From assembly GCF_048569485.1 (NCBI RefSeq), contig NC_134358.1:550494097-550558096 (forward strand): a stretch of DNA of 64,000 nt, in the 5' to 3' direction. The stretch is from Anomaloglossus baeobatrachus (taxonomy: Eukaryota > Chordata > Amphibia > Anura > Aromobatidae). Under the pieces are notes generated by a model. That model was not told the origin of the DNA and searched no databases. It saw only the letters and a program-made list of their open reading frames with translations. Positions within the stretch are counted from its first letter, which is position 1; every line of letters begins with the position of its first letter. Of the stretch, positions 50,701 to 59,709 are shown piece by piece. Position numbers and translations under genes: made by a program.

Positions 50701-53700
50701 GAAGCATTGGGAGAATGGTAAAGTTTGGCGCTAAATAATGGGTTACAGACCAGATTATCACGTTCCTGAACCATGGTGGTTTGGGGACTCAAGATAGGTC
50801 AAATAAGTAAAATCTTTTTGTCTTTTGCTCAGGGTCCCAATGGAGCCGCTGGATCCCCTGGTGCTCGTGGTGATGCTGGTCCTTCTGTAAGTCAACGCCA
50901 TTAATGCTGTAAAGTTAGGACTACCATGACCTTATAGTGAAAGCATTAACTACACATCATATATCCCAATTACAGGGTGCAACTGGATTCCCTGGCCCTG
51001 CCGGAAGAGTCGGTACTCCCGGACCCGCTGTAAGTGCATCGGCAATTTCTTTTACACTGACATTTTTTATTTCATTGGCAATTAATTTGTTAATTACTTA
51101 TTACCATCAATGTGTTGTAATAGTTGTAACCAGTTCCATCAATTCCCTTTAAAAAAAAAAAAATGACTAGAAGATGCCACAATCAGTTGGTTCATAGAGA
51201 CGATCGTTACTCTTCACAAGACACATGGTTTATAGGCCTTTATTTTCCTCCCTTGTAGGGTGTTGTTGGCCCTAGTGGTGCAACTGGTTTCCCTGGCAAA
51301 GATGGTCCAAGAGGTACACGTGGTGACAGTGGCCCACTTGGTCGTCCAGGTGAACAAGGTCATCTTGGCCCTCAAGGTGTGGCTGGAGATAAAGGTCCCT
51401 CTGGAGAAGCCGGTCCTGCTGTAAGTATAAATAAAAAATAATAAAACTGCATGAAATGTAAAGAAGCTAAAGACTCAGATCGGTAGGAATAATATTGACG
51501 ATAGGTCTTGACAGTGTGCTTTATTAGTATATATATATATATATAAAACTTTTTTTATTTTATTTTTTTTACACATGAAATACAATATCTTTTCATATAA
51601 TTTTCCAAACACTTAAAAAAAATCCAAATTTTTTTGTTTTTTTCAACAATACTGTATGCAGTTTTCACTACACACAGTATAGGTCCCGATTCATTATTGC
51701 ATTATTTTTTGTTCCTCTGATCCCCATAGTGGGTGTGTTTTGTTTTGCTTCTTAATCTAAATTAAAAGGAGAGAGGGGAGCCAGCACTGCTTAGGAATTG
51801 CTTGCAACAATGAAGAAATAAAAAGTGTAATATTCACAAATTCGTTCCTACTGTAAAAATTCAATGAGATTTTTAGCAAATGATTGATCAATGATTTGAG
51901 CCCCCCTGCCCCGTCACGGCAAATCTCTATAGGGGGGTCCCTAACGCTATATTATAAATTATTATGTACCAAAAGGTCTCATATAATGAGCAGGACCATA
52001 TGAAGACACCACTTACCTGAGACATGTCTGAACCGCTCCCATGCTGCCAGGACTGACAACCGCGAATAAAGGCAGCCCAGGTGCCAGTGTGTGTGGCAGA
52101 ACCACACACACCAGCACAATGTCAGGACTGGCCCTCACAGTGCCAGACCAGCAAACATGGATGAGGGCGGAACAAGGTTCAGGCAGGTGGTGTTTAAATA
52201 ATGATGCCTTGGAGCAGGAGGCGGTGGCTGTGTGTGAACAAGCACCAAACTGAATTTTGATGGCTACAGAAGGAATTTGCAAACCACACTGGGCGTGCAC
52301 GGCATGGTGGCGGTCGACCAGCACTACTTAATCTAAATTAATTACTTGCGATTTAAAAAAAAAAAAAAAAAAGTTGTAACATTATTTGGCAAATGTGTTA
52401 CAATTATCCCACCCAATCCCACTGGAATGATTTATTATTGTTTTTTATATTTCTGTTCAAATACTAGAGTTGCATGCAAACTTTTAATGCAACTCTACAA
52501 AGATGCAAAGAGAAAAGAGAATATTTGATTTTGCCAAAGTTCACGAACCACATGCACCATTTTTAAAAAATTGGTGTAAAGAAAGTAACGACTAGCACAA
52601 GAGAAATAAGAAAATTGACATAAAAAAGTGCAAATGTTGACTCAGAACCGAACAATTAGTTGATGAAAGAAAAAAAAAATGGCGCCTGAAGAATCAGGGC
52701 GAAACGCGCATCAGGGTGGAGGGACGTGGTGCCGTTTAAAAGATGCCATTACTCTACCAGAATATTCCATAACCCCTTGATATATTCTATGACTAAAGGC
52801 GGCAAAGCAAGAAATGCATAACAATATTCCATCTCTTCCTATCATGGATTTTAAACCTTTTTTAACTTTATAAAATAAACCTTTCCAATACAGATGTTTC
52901 TACATTCTGGATGATTCAGAACCATAATAGTTTATAGGTTATACCGTATTCATTGATCATTTAATATGAAGCAATTTATGAGTTTTTCCTCTTCTTTCCG
53001 GGGAATATAGGGTGCACCTGGTACTGCTGGTCCCTCTGGTGTTCTTGGTGCTCGCGGTATTGTTGGTCTTCCCGGTACAAGAGGAGAGCGCGGTCTTCCC
53101 GGTGGAGCTGGTTCCAATGTAAGTTTCCTAATTTGGAAGATAAAGTAAGTTCTGATCAATTAGTAAAAAGTATGGAGGAATGAATACAGCAGCTCGAGCT
53201 TCTAGTGATACATGAAATGCAATTTTAGGCTACCTTAGGGTCCAGTAGACATTTATGACTATGAATATTCTAGGCATTAAAAAATTAAATTATACATTTC
53301 TTTTTTTCCCCCGTACAGGGTGAATCTGGTCCTGCTGGTCTTGCTGGTCCTGCAGGTAACCGTGGTTCTTCTGGTAATGTTGGATCCCCCGGTCCCGTTG
53401 GTCATGCTGGTGAAGCCGGTCGTGATGTGAGTATATTATTTTTTATGCTTTAGGAAGGATATTATGTCTACTAGTTTATTAGATCAGATGATGAATTAGT
53501 TAGATGTGGTCATTCATAGACCTCCACAATGATTTCCTATCTTACGATTTATTCTTATCGAAGACGAAGACGTAAAGTTAGTTCTTCAAGTATAATGTAT
53601 CCAAAAAAATATCCCTCTTCCTATACATATCTCGAAAACCCAAATCCCAACCTGTCCTCAAATCTAACACTTAGGCTGTCCTCTCTTCTCCACACCTAAA

Positions 53701-56700
53701 TGCCTCTATTTTATTCTAGGGCCACCCTGGTAATGATGGACCTCCCGGTCGCGATGGTCTTCCCGGTGCCAAGGTAAGTTTGGACTATTTTTCTCATGCC
53801 TGATGGAGAATATTCCTTTCTCTGTGGAGTTAAAAAATAAAAATCCTGTTTTTGTTTTAGGGAGAACGTGGTTATCCTGGTAATACTGGTCCCTCTGGTC
53901 TTGCTGGTGCTCCCGGTGCCATGGGCTCTACTGGTCCTGCTGGTAAATCTGGAAACCGTGGTGAGAGTGTAAGTTAAAATTTGGTGAATTTGCACTTTTA
54001 AGATAGGACTTTTGGGGAAAATGAAATATTCAATGAGATATATACTATTTACAAAGTATTATTGCAACTTTCTTATGCATCAGTATGACGGATGATTAGT
54101 GCCGCCATATGGTGCATCTGTGCAAATGGTTATTTTCCCTTCCTATGTATCAATTACTGCCATAATGGAGTAACATGAAACAAGGCACACATTTTTTCCT
54201 CCTCGATTTTGGTTAAGTCAGTGGGGAAAAAAAAATTAAGGTCTAGAGATTTTTATGGGAATGTATTACAAGACCAATCTGTAATATGGTCATAAACTGC
54301 AAAAAGATTTGCAGGATCAAATTGGTCAACCAATCTTGGTCAACCAAACCTCTTCCTAATCTGCTGGCATCTCCAGGAATCTTCTGGTTAGTAGGTCCTG
54401 CTGACTTATCGGGAATGCCAATAGGCAAGAGGAGGTTTGTAGGGTTCTGGTCGGGTGCTTACGAGCTACCAACATGGCCCCTGCCCCAGGAGCCTGCAAA
54501 TGATTTTGCTCATCTTTGCTTAGTATCCTAAAATATAGTGGACCTTAACCTAATAAATACATCTTTAGCCCTAATTAAAAATATACTATTTTGTGTTTTA
54601 TAGTGTGTGTTCCCATAGTAACAGACTACAAATAAACCCTGTGTAGTCAGATCCCATCTGTCAGTTTAAAGTCTTTTGGGTTTCTATCAGGAATGTTTCA
54701 TAGTCAGTTCTTCCTGATCGGAGACCCCTACTCGTTACGAGGCATATATTGCATTAATAATAGATGAGCTGTGATTTACCGAAATGTATCCAACTGTACT
54801 ATTGTTCCTCTTGGTAAATGTTTTGCAAATCTGTTTTTTTTCTTTTATTTTAGGGTCCCTCTGGTCCTTCTGGTTCAGTCGGTCCTGCTGGTTCAAGAGG
54901 CCCTGCTGTATGTATAATTTTTATATATTTCTTTTATAGCTGTTTTATAGCTTTATATTGACACCTTATTGGCTTCCAAACCCTGGCGCCCACACAAAGA
55001 ATGAGAAAGCCCATTTTTTAATGTAATATTAAGGGATTTGGGGTTAATAAATGGGATCCCCAAGTACTAGCTCAAGAAGAGTATGGCTAAAACCCATCAA
55101 CCGTCCCAGAAAGTCCATGTATTACGTAGACATTGCACTGATTTCAATCTCATCATGTAATACTGAATTTCCCCTGTGGGGGTGCTGTAGAATTATTGAA
55201 CCATTAGTGTCAGATTCTCTCTTAGATTGATGAGGATCCCAACAATAAGACATCATCATCATGATTGGTTTATTGCCAGGGAACTCTTCCGACAAAAAAG
55301 TTTTTTTTCCCCCCCAAGCGTTCCATTCCTTTAGAGGGGTATTCCCATTTTAGACATCTATGGGTCCGTTTTCAAGAACAGGAACCCGAATGTACATTTG
55401 CACTCCCCATTCACTTCTATGGGAATTCCAAAAATAGTTGAGAGAGGCTGGTGGCAAAAGTGCATTTAGTCGGGCCGACCTTGGCCCGTTAATGAGCACT
55501 GATTGACTATATAGAAATCTATCATTAACGTGCCTGTTTACAGGGTCCAGTGAAGAGTGATGTGAACACTACAGAACTATTGTTCTTGACTAAAAAATAA
55601 TTTGCTTTCATTAGGGTCCTCAAGGTCCTCGTGGTGACAAGGGTGAAGGTGGTGAGAGAGGAGGTAGAGGTCTTGATGGTCGTAAAGGACACAATGGTCT
55701 GTCAGGTCTTCCCGGCCCCCATGTGAGTAATGCGCGTACTATTAAATATGCAATTTACCACCATTTTTAGATCTATGTGTTAAGTCTAACATTTCTTTTT
55801 ACCTTTGCCATCAGGGTACTCCAGGAGAGACTGGTCCCTCAGGCGCAGTTGGTCCAGTTGGCCCTCGTGTATGTAAATTAAATTCAAGTTCATGAAAAAA
55901 ATAATTATTTGATGGACTATCATTTAATTGAATTTCAAATATCAATTTTTATTGCCATTGTAGGGTCCCGCTGGTCCATCTGGTCCTCCAGGCAAAGAGG
56001 GTCGCTCTGGACATGCTGGTTCCATTGGTCCCGTTGGTCCTCGTGGTCCACCTGGTTATGCCGGTCCTATGGTACGTAGTTAAGCTTACAAAGTTCTGGA
56101 ATGAGACGATCCTGTGAACCTCAAGTCTTCGGACAAACTAAGCAGCTTGAGCTAATGATTACTTTTAACATCACATAGGGTCCTCCTGGTCCCCCTGGTC
56201 CTCCTGGCCACGCTGGTCCATCTGGTGGTGGATATGAAGGGGATGGAGGTGAATTCTACAGAGCTGACCAACCTTCTCGCAGACCCAAGGATTACGAAGT
56301 GGATGCTACTTTGAAATCTCTGAACAACCAGATCGAAACCATCCTGATCCCAGAAGGCTCAAGAAAGAACCCATCCCGTACCTGCCGCGACCTGAGACTC
56401 AGCCACCCCGACTGGACTAGCGGTATGTACAAGAATTGGAACGATCTTTCATTCATAGTTTTTTTTTCTTAGCCTCTTCAATATGTGCATTTGACAACCA
56501 ATGCTCCCACTAAATGTCCACCTATGTCAAATGGTTAGGCGACTTGACTCATCAGCAACTATCGGGCATTGACAGGATGGGTGTTTAATCCACTATATGG
56601 TTAAGGGTCCCATTATCAGCTTATATGAATGAGTGCATAACCACTGCTCCCCAAGACAGAGAATGAAGAGTTGGTCAAGCATGCATATTACCATTCACAG

Positions 56701-59024
56701 GACTCATTATTTCAGGATTGGTGGCGATCCTATTGGTCGGATTCCCAATAATCATACATTTATCACCTATCCTATAGAAAGAGGTTGTTTTGTTATAGAA
56801 TCAATGGTTCTTTCCCTTAGGTAGTTTTGAGTAGAAAGCCAAGGAAAGTTAACCCAAAATGGAAAGAGTATGAAGGTGCCACTGAAAAAAATGACTGACC
56901 TGTGTGATGTTTGGCTACTTTACAGGATTCTACTGGATTGATCCCAACCAAGGCTGCTCTTCCGATGCCATCAGAGTATTCTGCGACTTCTCTAGTGGTG
57001 AGACCTGCATCCATGCCAACCCAGACAGCATCCCACAGAAGAACTGGTACATCAACAAGTCCAACAAGGATAAGAAGCACATCTGGTTCGGTGAAACCAT
57101 CAACGGTGGCACACAGGTGACTATTTTCAGCAACTTTATGTGTAATTCCTGACAAAAGGGCTACTTTCATAGAAAATGGGATATGCCATTATGTCATGAT
57201 CAGTGGAAAACTAAGTTTTGGGGCCAACACCAATCCCGACAATGAAGAGTCTTTGGCGCCGATAAGTAGCGATGCATCCACCCGATGGCACTCCTGGCCA
57301 AATAGCTGTAGAAGAAATTGCATATGGCCCTGTTTCATGGATGGGATTCTTCATAAGGGTGCTTTACAAGCTGCGATATCGCTAGCGATCTCCTAAGCGA
57401 TGTGACACGTCAGATCGCAGATGCGATCTGCCGAGATCGCACATGCGTTCGGCACTATAATAACAACCTATGTGCGATCTCTGTAGCGATGTCGCAGCGT
57501 GTAAAGCACCCTTTAGTCAGGATCGGTGGAGATCTGAAGGTGGGGACACGGGGCTGCTGTAAAGAGAAGCTTAAAACAAGTGAATAGGGTCATCTGCACT
57601 GCCAGGTGGTTGGGAGTGCCGCATTGCAGGGAGAAGTTCGATGGGTTCACCAGGCTGCACCATTGTGGTGCTTCCTTCATTCTCATGATTGGGGGGTTCC
57701 CGGAAGCTAGACCAACAATAAATTGATGGCATAATCAATCAATGTATTAGACAAGATTCATATGACTATAGGAATTTATATACTTATGTGCGAATTCATT
57801 ATTTTTATCTCATTAGTTTGAATACAACGATGAAGGTGTCACTTCCAAGGACATGGCCACTCAATTCGCCTTCATGCGTCTTCTGGCAAACCATGCCTCC
57901 CAGAACATCACCTACCACTGCAAGAACAGCATTGCCTACATGGATGGAGAGACTGGCAACCTGAAAAAGGCCATCATTCTGCAAGGATCCAACGATGTCG
58001 AACTCAGAGCCGAGGGCAACAGCAGATTCACTTTCAGCGTTCTTGAAGACGGCTGCACGGTAAGTCCATAGCGATGAGTCGGAGAACACAATTTTTGTTA
58101 GTCCCCATTGTGGTACTGCGTCCTACCAAGACGGAACCATATATGAAATGGATACCAACTCGGTATGTCCTTCCTTTATGGGAGTGGTGGGTAAATGTCA
58201 GATCTAAGTCCACGTACAGGTCTCCCTCTGAGCCCACTATCAAGATGATCAAAAAGATTCTCAGGAAAGATGTCCAGGTCCTATGCACCTCCTACTACTT
58301 TTCAATATCCTTGGCATCTCTTCTGCCTAGCAATATCCTGCACGTGTGGTACCATAACACGATGTCAGAAGAGGTGCTAGGCATGTCCTCAGGTAGTGGA
58401 ACGTTCACGTAGCTCTAATCTGGCAACCAGGGACTACCAATGTGGCCGGTAGACCAGCGTTCTGAGAATCTATTTCCTCATCTTTGGTCACCATGCATTT
58501 TATTTAAAATTTTAAAAAAATAAACAGTTCACTAATGATATAAGATTTTATTGACTCACTGCAGTTTTGCACAACTTCCAGAACTTGCAACAAAAACTGT
58601 GTCATGTGTTTGACCATACATATGAGGCCACCTCCCTGAGAGGCTGGAGGCACAAGACAAACAATAGAGTCAATGGCCACTTGTAAGATCCCATATTTTA
58701 GGTCAACCACCACTGCCAAACATTGTGTAAGCTCCGTGATCTTCAAAGTGGAAAGGTCAACGGAGTAAATAATCTTCATATAAAAACAAAAAAGTTTTCC
58801 AAAGTTGATTACAGTGGAGACTATAATGTTGATCCATTCCAGGGTATCTAGTCATCACATGTATCCTTCTATTACAGGCACGTAACGGAGATTGGGGCAA
58901 GACAGTCATCGAATACAGAACTAACAAACCATCGCGCTTACCCATCCTCGACATTGCACCTTTGGACATTGGTGGTGCTGACCAAGAGTTCGGAATAGAC
59001 ATTGGTCCTGTCTGTTTCAAATAA
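29958..59024 (+). CDS. col1a2: Collagen alpha-2(I) chain, 52 exons
   Basis: Fibrillar procollagen chain that joins two alpha-1(I) chains in the ER to form the type I triple helix, secreted and deposited in skin, bone and tendon. All 52 exons were placed and the reading frame is continuous: 4080 coding bases, 1359 residues (human 1366). Signal peptide 1-22, short N-propeptide without a von Willebrand C domain, N-telopeptide 72-86, helix 87-1100 of 338 unbroken Gly-X-Y triplets, C-telopeptide, C-propeptide 1115-1359. Alpha-2(I), not alpha-1 or type III, is shown by the missing VWC domain, seven C-propeptide cysteines, the FYRA-DQ site and the ending DIGPVCFK. Introns are GT-AG. Exons 1 and 4-52 are certain; exons 2 and 3 are inferred microexons. 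Coordinates are in the entries below. Confidence 0.97.
30944..31013. mobile_element. 70-bp palindromic Tc1-type MITE
   Basis: TGCTCAAAAAA... and ...TTTGAGCA with GAACACT / GTGTTCC inside, the two ends of a known vertebrate Tc1/mariner family reduced almost to its inverted repeats. AT-rich flanks (TATAAG, ATATA) fit TA targeting. Confidence 0.6.
31031..31180. mobile_element. Intron MITE copy A (AGCAGAGCTGAG family)
   Basis: Inverted repeat arms TCTAGCAGAGCTGAGTTTGT and ACAAACTAAGCTCTGCTACA about 105 bp apart. Copies B (33200-33397) and C (33750-33940) share the arms. Confidence 0.65.
31384..31530 (+). repeat. Short tandem block, about 26-bp unit
   Basis: Five to six copies of a unit around GAGACCCCTACACCTGCAG, with variants GCGACCC and GCAACCC. 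Confidence 0.85.
31740..32510. repeat. TTA/ATT-rich simple sequence
   Basis: Interrupted TTA and AAT trinucleotides over about 770 bp. Confidence 0.95.
32595..32599 (+). CDS. col1a2: col1a2 exon 2: inferred 5-nt microexon
   Basis: ATCAG lies between a good acceptor (CCTCGTCTCCCGCACAG) and a donor (GTCAGT). With the leftover base of exon 1 it gives Asn-Gln and returns the frame to phase 0, exactly as the human 11-nt exon 2 does with two more codons. Five bases are needed to keep the frame with exon 4. Another place in the intron cannot be fully excluded. Confidence 0.6.
33154..33162 (+). CDS. col1a2: col1a2 exon 3: inferred 9-nt microexon
   Basis: GTGCAAGGG (Val-Gln-Gly) sits after a strong pyrimidine tract ending TTTCTAG and before GTAAGG. 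It is in phase 0 on both sides. Human exon 3 is 15 nt, so this copy would be two codons shorter. Skipping it would not shift the frame. Confidence 0.6.
33200..33397. mobile_element. Intron MITE copy B
   Basis: Arms ACAGATGTAACAGAGCTGAG and CAGCTCTGCTACATTTAT; begins only about 40 bp after the exon 3 donor. Confidence 0.65.
33398..33580. repeat. (TA)n microsatellite with TG tract
   Basis: Interrupted TA/ACATATA repeats with a short GTGTGTGT run. Confidence 0.95.
33750..33940. mobile_element. Intron MITE copy C
   Basis: Arms ATGATGTAGCAGAGGTGAG and CTCAGCTCTGCTACATCTGT, same family as copies A and B. Confidence 0.65.
34173..34208 (+). CDS. col1a2: col1a2 exon 4: N-propeptide minor helix
   Basis: 36 bp encoding [12 protein letters not shown], the start of the short Gly-X-Y stretch of the N-propeptide; human exon 4 is the same length and starts [11 protein letters not shown]. 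Confidence 0.96.
34209..36324 (+). other. col1a2 intron 4 with tandem blocks
   Basis: Holds three copies of a ~33-bp unit (TATATTGACGATCTTTGTAT, 34850-34945) and about five copies of a ~173-bp unit (35105-35990), each starting near GTAGACACCAGACC. No coding content. Confidence 0.8.
35105..35990 (+). repeat. ~173-bp tandem repeat, about five copies
   Basis: GACACCAGA...AAGG...AGGCTTTAGG recurs at 35110, 35284 and 35457 with a 173-bp step, then less regularly at 35694 and 35907. Confidence 0.85.
36325..36417 (+). CDS. col1a2: col1a2 exon 5: rest of the minor helix
   Basis: 93 bp, same as human. Encodes [16 protein letters not shown] and ends [10 protein letters not shown], completing the N-propeptide triple-helical part. 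Confidence 0.97.
36515..36568 (+). CDS. col1a2: col1a2 exon 6: N-proteinase site and telopeptide
   Basis: 54 bp encoding [23 protein letters not shown] matches the ADAMTS2-type N-proteinase site; the Lys in DASKAG is the telopeptide cross-link lysine oxidised by lysyl oxidase. The last triplet GPQ is helix triplet 1. Confidence 0.97.
36843..43756 (+). CDS. col1a2: col1a2 exons 7-16: helix residues 4-174
   Basis: Exons: 7 36843-36887; 8 38916-38969; 9 39072-39125; 10 39221-39274; 11 39808-39861; 12 40856-40909; 13 41524-41568; 14 42576-42629; 15 43313-43357; 16 43703-43756. Each is 45 or 54 bp and begins with a complete Gly codon. Lys at 39850-39852 (GFKGIR) is helix residue 87, the N-terminal intermolecular cross-link site. 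Exon 14 encodes [13 protein letters not shown] with an integrin-type GLPGER motif. Exon 14 uses an AAAG acceptor; the others are ordinary. Confidence 0.96.
37265..38510 (+). repeat. 39-bp minisatellite in intron 7, about 31 copies
   Basis: Units of about 39 bp containing GGATAAGGGTAGCTCTGGAG and TAAGGGTGATAGAAATTTT; purine-rich on the coding strand. The 3-divisible period leaves a spurious frame at 37959-38162. Confidence 0.92.
39425..39745 (+). repeat. Two-copy tandem repeat in intron 10
   Basis: Two copies of a ~150-170-bp unit with AGAGATGGTCCATTTG and GGTTGAGGTTCTCCAAACTA. Confidence 0.9.
40108..40790 (+). repeat. ~321-bp tandem duplication in intron 11
   Basis: CCGGTACTGATGTAG recurs at 40108 and 40429; AGGGTATAGCCACCACTAGA and TTATCCGATTGTGATCACAA are in both copies. 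Confidence 0.9.
41595..42140. repeat. (ATT)n/(TAG)n-rich simple sequence in intron 13
   Basis: Trinucleotide tracts AAT, ATT and TAG followed by AT-rich sequence to the exon 14 acceptor. Confidence 0.95.
43859..47956 (+). CDS. col1a2: col1a2 exons 17-31: helix residues 175-531
   Basis: Exons: 17 43859-43957; 18 44041-44085; 19 44334-44432; 20 44527-44580; 21 44705-44812; 22 45516-45569; 23 45653-45751; 24 45841-45894; 25 46216-46314; 26 46403-46456; 27 46755-46808; 28 46920-46973; 29 47069-47122; 30 47671-47715; 31 47858-47956. Lengths 99, 45, 99, 54, 108, 54, 99, 54, 99, 54, 54, 54, 54, 45, 99 reproduce the human series. Every third residue is Gly. X and Y positions hold more Ala, Ser and Asn than in mammals. 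Confidence 0.96.
45916..46070 (+). repeat. SINE/LINE-tail-like fragment in intron 24
   Basis: GCACCACCATATTCCACAGA, CCCCATTGGGG and GGGAACATACAAACT belong to the same interspersed family as 10880-11022. Confidence 0.55.
48822..56071 (+). CDS. col1a2: col1a2 exons 32-48: helix residues 532-999
   Basis: Exons: 32 48822-48929; 33 49062-49115; 34 50119-50172; 35 50277-50330; 36 50427-50480; 37 50576-50683; 38 50833-50886; 39 50976-51029; 40 51259-51420; 41 53011-53118; 42 53319-53426; 43 53720-53773; 44 53861-53968; 45 54854-54907; 46 55615-55722; 47 55815-55868; 48 55964-56071. Three RGD motifs: 50866-50874, 51319-51327 (RGDS) and 55630-55638. The collagenase site, helix residues 775-776, is Gly-Val (53038-53043). 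Lys933, the C-terminal cross-link lysine, is at 55684-55686 (GRKGHN). Gly-X-Y is unbroken. Confidence 0.96.
49270..49815 (+). repeat. 53-bp minisatellite in intron 33, about ten copies
   Basis: Units with CCCAACTCTACATTATTACG, TACCCAACTCT and ATTTCATGTGTACCCAAAC repeat at 53-bp steps (49395, 49448, 49501). Confidence 0.92.
51765..52326. mobile_element. Retroposon-like insert in intron 40
   Basis: The 562-bp insert is flanked by a perfect 14-bp direct repeat CTTAATCTAAATTA (51751-51764 and 52327-52340), as made by target-primed insertion. The insert has no clear coding content, and no family was recognised. Confidence 0.6.
56179..56422 (+). CDS. col1a2: col1a2 exon 49: helix end, C-telopeptide, C-proteinase site
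   Basis: 244 bp. Five last triplets [15 protein letters not shown] end the helix at residue 1014 of the helix, followed by [14 protein letters not shown] and DQ. The Ala-Asp bond is the BMP1/tolloid C-proteinase site. The C-propeptide begins with [19 protein letters not shown], the coiled-coil-like trimerisation segment, and Cys in SRTCRDL. Confidence 0.97.
56926..57116 (+). CDS. col1a2: col1a2 exon 50: C-propeptide
   Basis: 191 bp. Contains the calcium-binding [11 protein letters not shown] loop, FCDF and ETCI cysteines, and [13 protein letters not shown]. Chain-recognition segment includes [13 protein letters not shown], which carries an NKS sequon (57055-57063) not present in human COL1A2. 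Confidence 0.97.
57117..57816 (+). other. col1a2 intron 50 with a short MITE
   Basis: Apart from the element at 57357-57514 nothing was recognised. Confidence 0.7.
57357..57514. mobile_element. Short terminal-inverted-repeat MITE in intron 50
   Basis: AAGGGTGCTTTACAAGCTGCG on the left; CGCAGCGTGTAAAGCACCCTT on the right, with CGATATCGCTAGCGATC and CGATGTCGC inside. Same family as 62082-62647. About 158 bp. Confidence 0.8.
57817..58059 (+). CDS. col1a2: col1a2 exon 51: C-propeptide
   Basis: 243 bp, same as human. Encodes [40 protein letters not shown] (with the conserved N-glycosylation sequon NIT at 57904-57912) and the [20 protein letters not shown] strand, ending DGCT. Confidence 0.98.
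58878..59024 (+). CDS. col1a2: col1a2 exon 52: C-terminus and stop
   Basis: 48 codons and TAA at 59022-59024. Encodes [20 protein letters not shown] then [20 protein letters not shown] and PVCFK, matching the human end. The last Cys is the seventh of the C-propeptide. Confidence 0.98.
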   Translation, partial: ARNGDWGKTVIEYRTNKPSRLPILDIAPLDIGGADQEFGIDIGPVCFK

Positions 59025-59341
59025 ACGAACAATGTTTTTTTTAAAAAAAAAACACTAACTTAAGACGCGTTCTCTCTCTTCGTCCTTTCTCTATAAGCTG
59101 ACATCTTCCAATTCTATGTCGATTTTTTTACAACATCAACTAGAGTAAATTTTGGGCAAGAGAAGAAATTTTCTTTTTTATTTTAAAAAAAGGAGCATTG
59201 TGCAAATGAAATCTGATACGTACCAAAAACACACAAAAGAGAGGATACGGAAGTCTTTCACAATCGTAACATCAAGTTGTGGTGAAACAAAATAAGAGAT
59301 AATTGTCAGCTTTTGTAAAATACAAAAAAATCAAAAACCTA

Positions 59342-59347
59342 AATAAA
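59342..59347 (+). terminator. Proximal poly(A) signal of col1a2
   Basis: AATAAA in CCTAAATAAAAAACG, in a region resembling the first human poly(A) region. Confidence 0.5.
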
Positions 59348-59544
59348 AAACGTGAAAGCTTGCATCTTTGTTGATTGTCAATAGCTACCACGGAGAAAGT
59401 CTAAAGCTGAGGCTTCCATTAGGTTTTAGCTACCTCATATCCAATGTTCAAGGCTTCTGTTGGGTATACAAAAAATGGTGCTTGGAGAAGGAAGCGGTCT
59501 TACTGAGGTGCTAATTATGGTACTTGAACCAGTGAAACGGTGCT

Positions 59545-59550
59545 AATAAA
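59545..59550 (+). terminator. Second poly(A) signal of col1a2
   Basis: AATAAA in GTGCTAATAAAGATTACC with TGTATTGTGTGGCTTTTTTT 30-50 bases downstream. Confidence 0.5.
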
Positions 59551-59709
59551 GATTACCATCCTGTTTTCTGTACTAAATTGTATTGTGTGGCTTTTTTTGG
59601 GGGGAAGGGGAATGTCTCGTTGGTGAAAGTGTGACATTTTTTTCCCCAAAAAATGATCATCTCCTTGGATCTTTGGTGGTGCCATTGTCTCTTGTTCCCG
59701 TTTTACATA

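Larger units (their letters stand above)
59025..59620 (+). other. col1a2 3'UTR
   Basis: Blocks resemble the human 3'UTR as remembered: GGAGCATTGTGCAAATGAAA (59192), GTCAGCTTTTGTAAAATAC (59306) and AAATTGTATTGTGTGGC (59575). AATAAA signals are at 59342 and 59545; the second is followed by T/G-rich sequence. Confidence 0.65.

Noticed and set aside
52680-52740. GGGCGAAACGCGCATCAGGG segment in intron 40
   Set aside because: Resembles a motif I recall from amphibian repeats, but neither ends nor family could be defined, so it is not listed as a feature.
29958-59024. Identity as COL1A1, COL3A1 or COL5A2
   Set aside because: No von Willebrand C exon, seven rather than eight C-propeptide cysteines, 52-exon pattern with split 54-bp exons, and start and end sequences of alpha-2(I).
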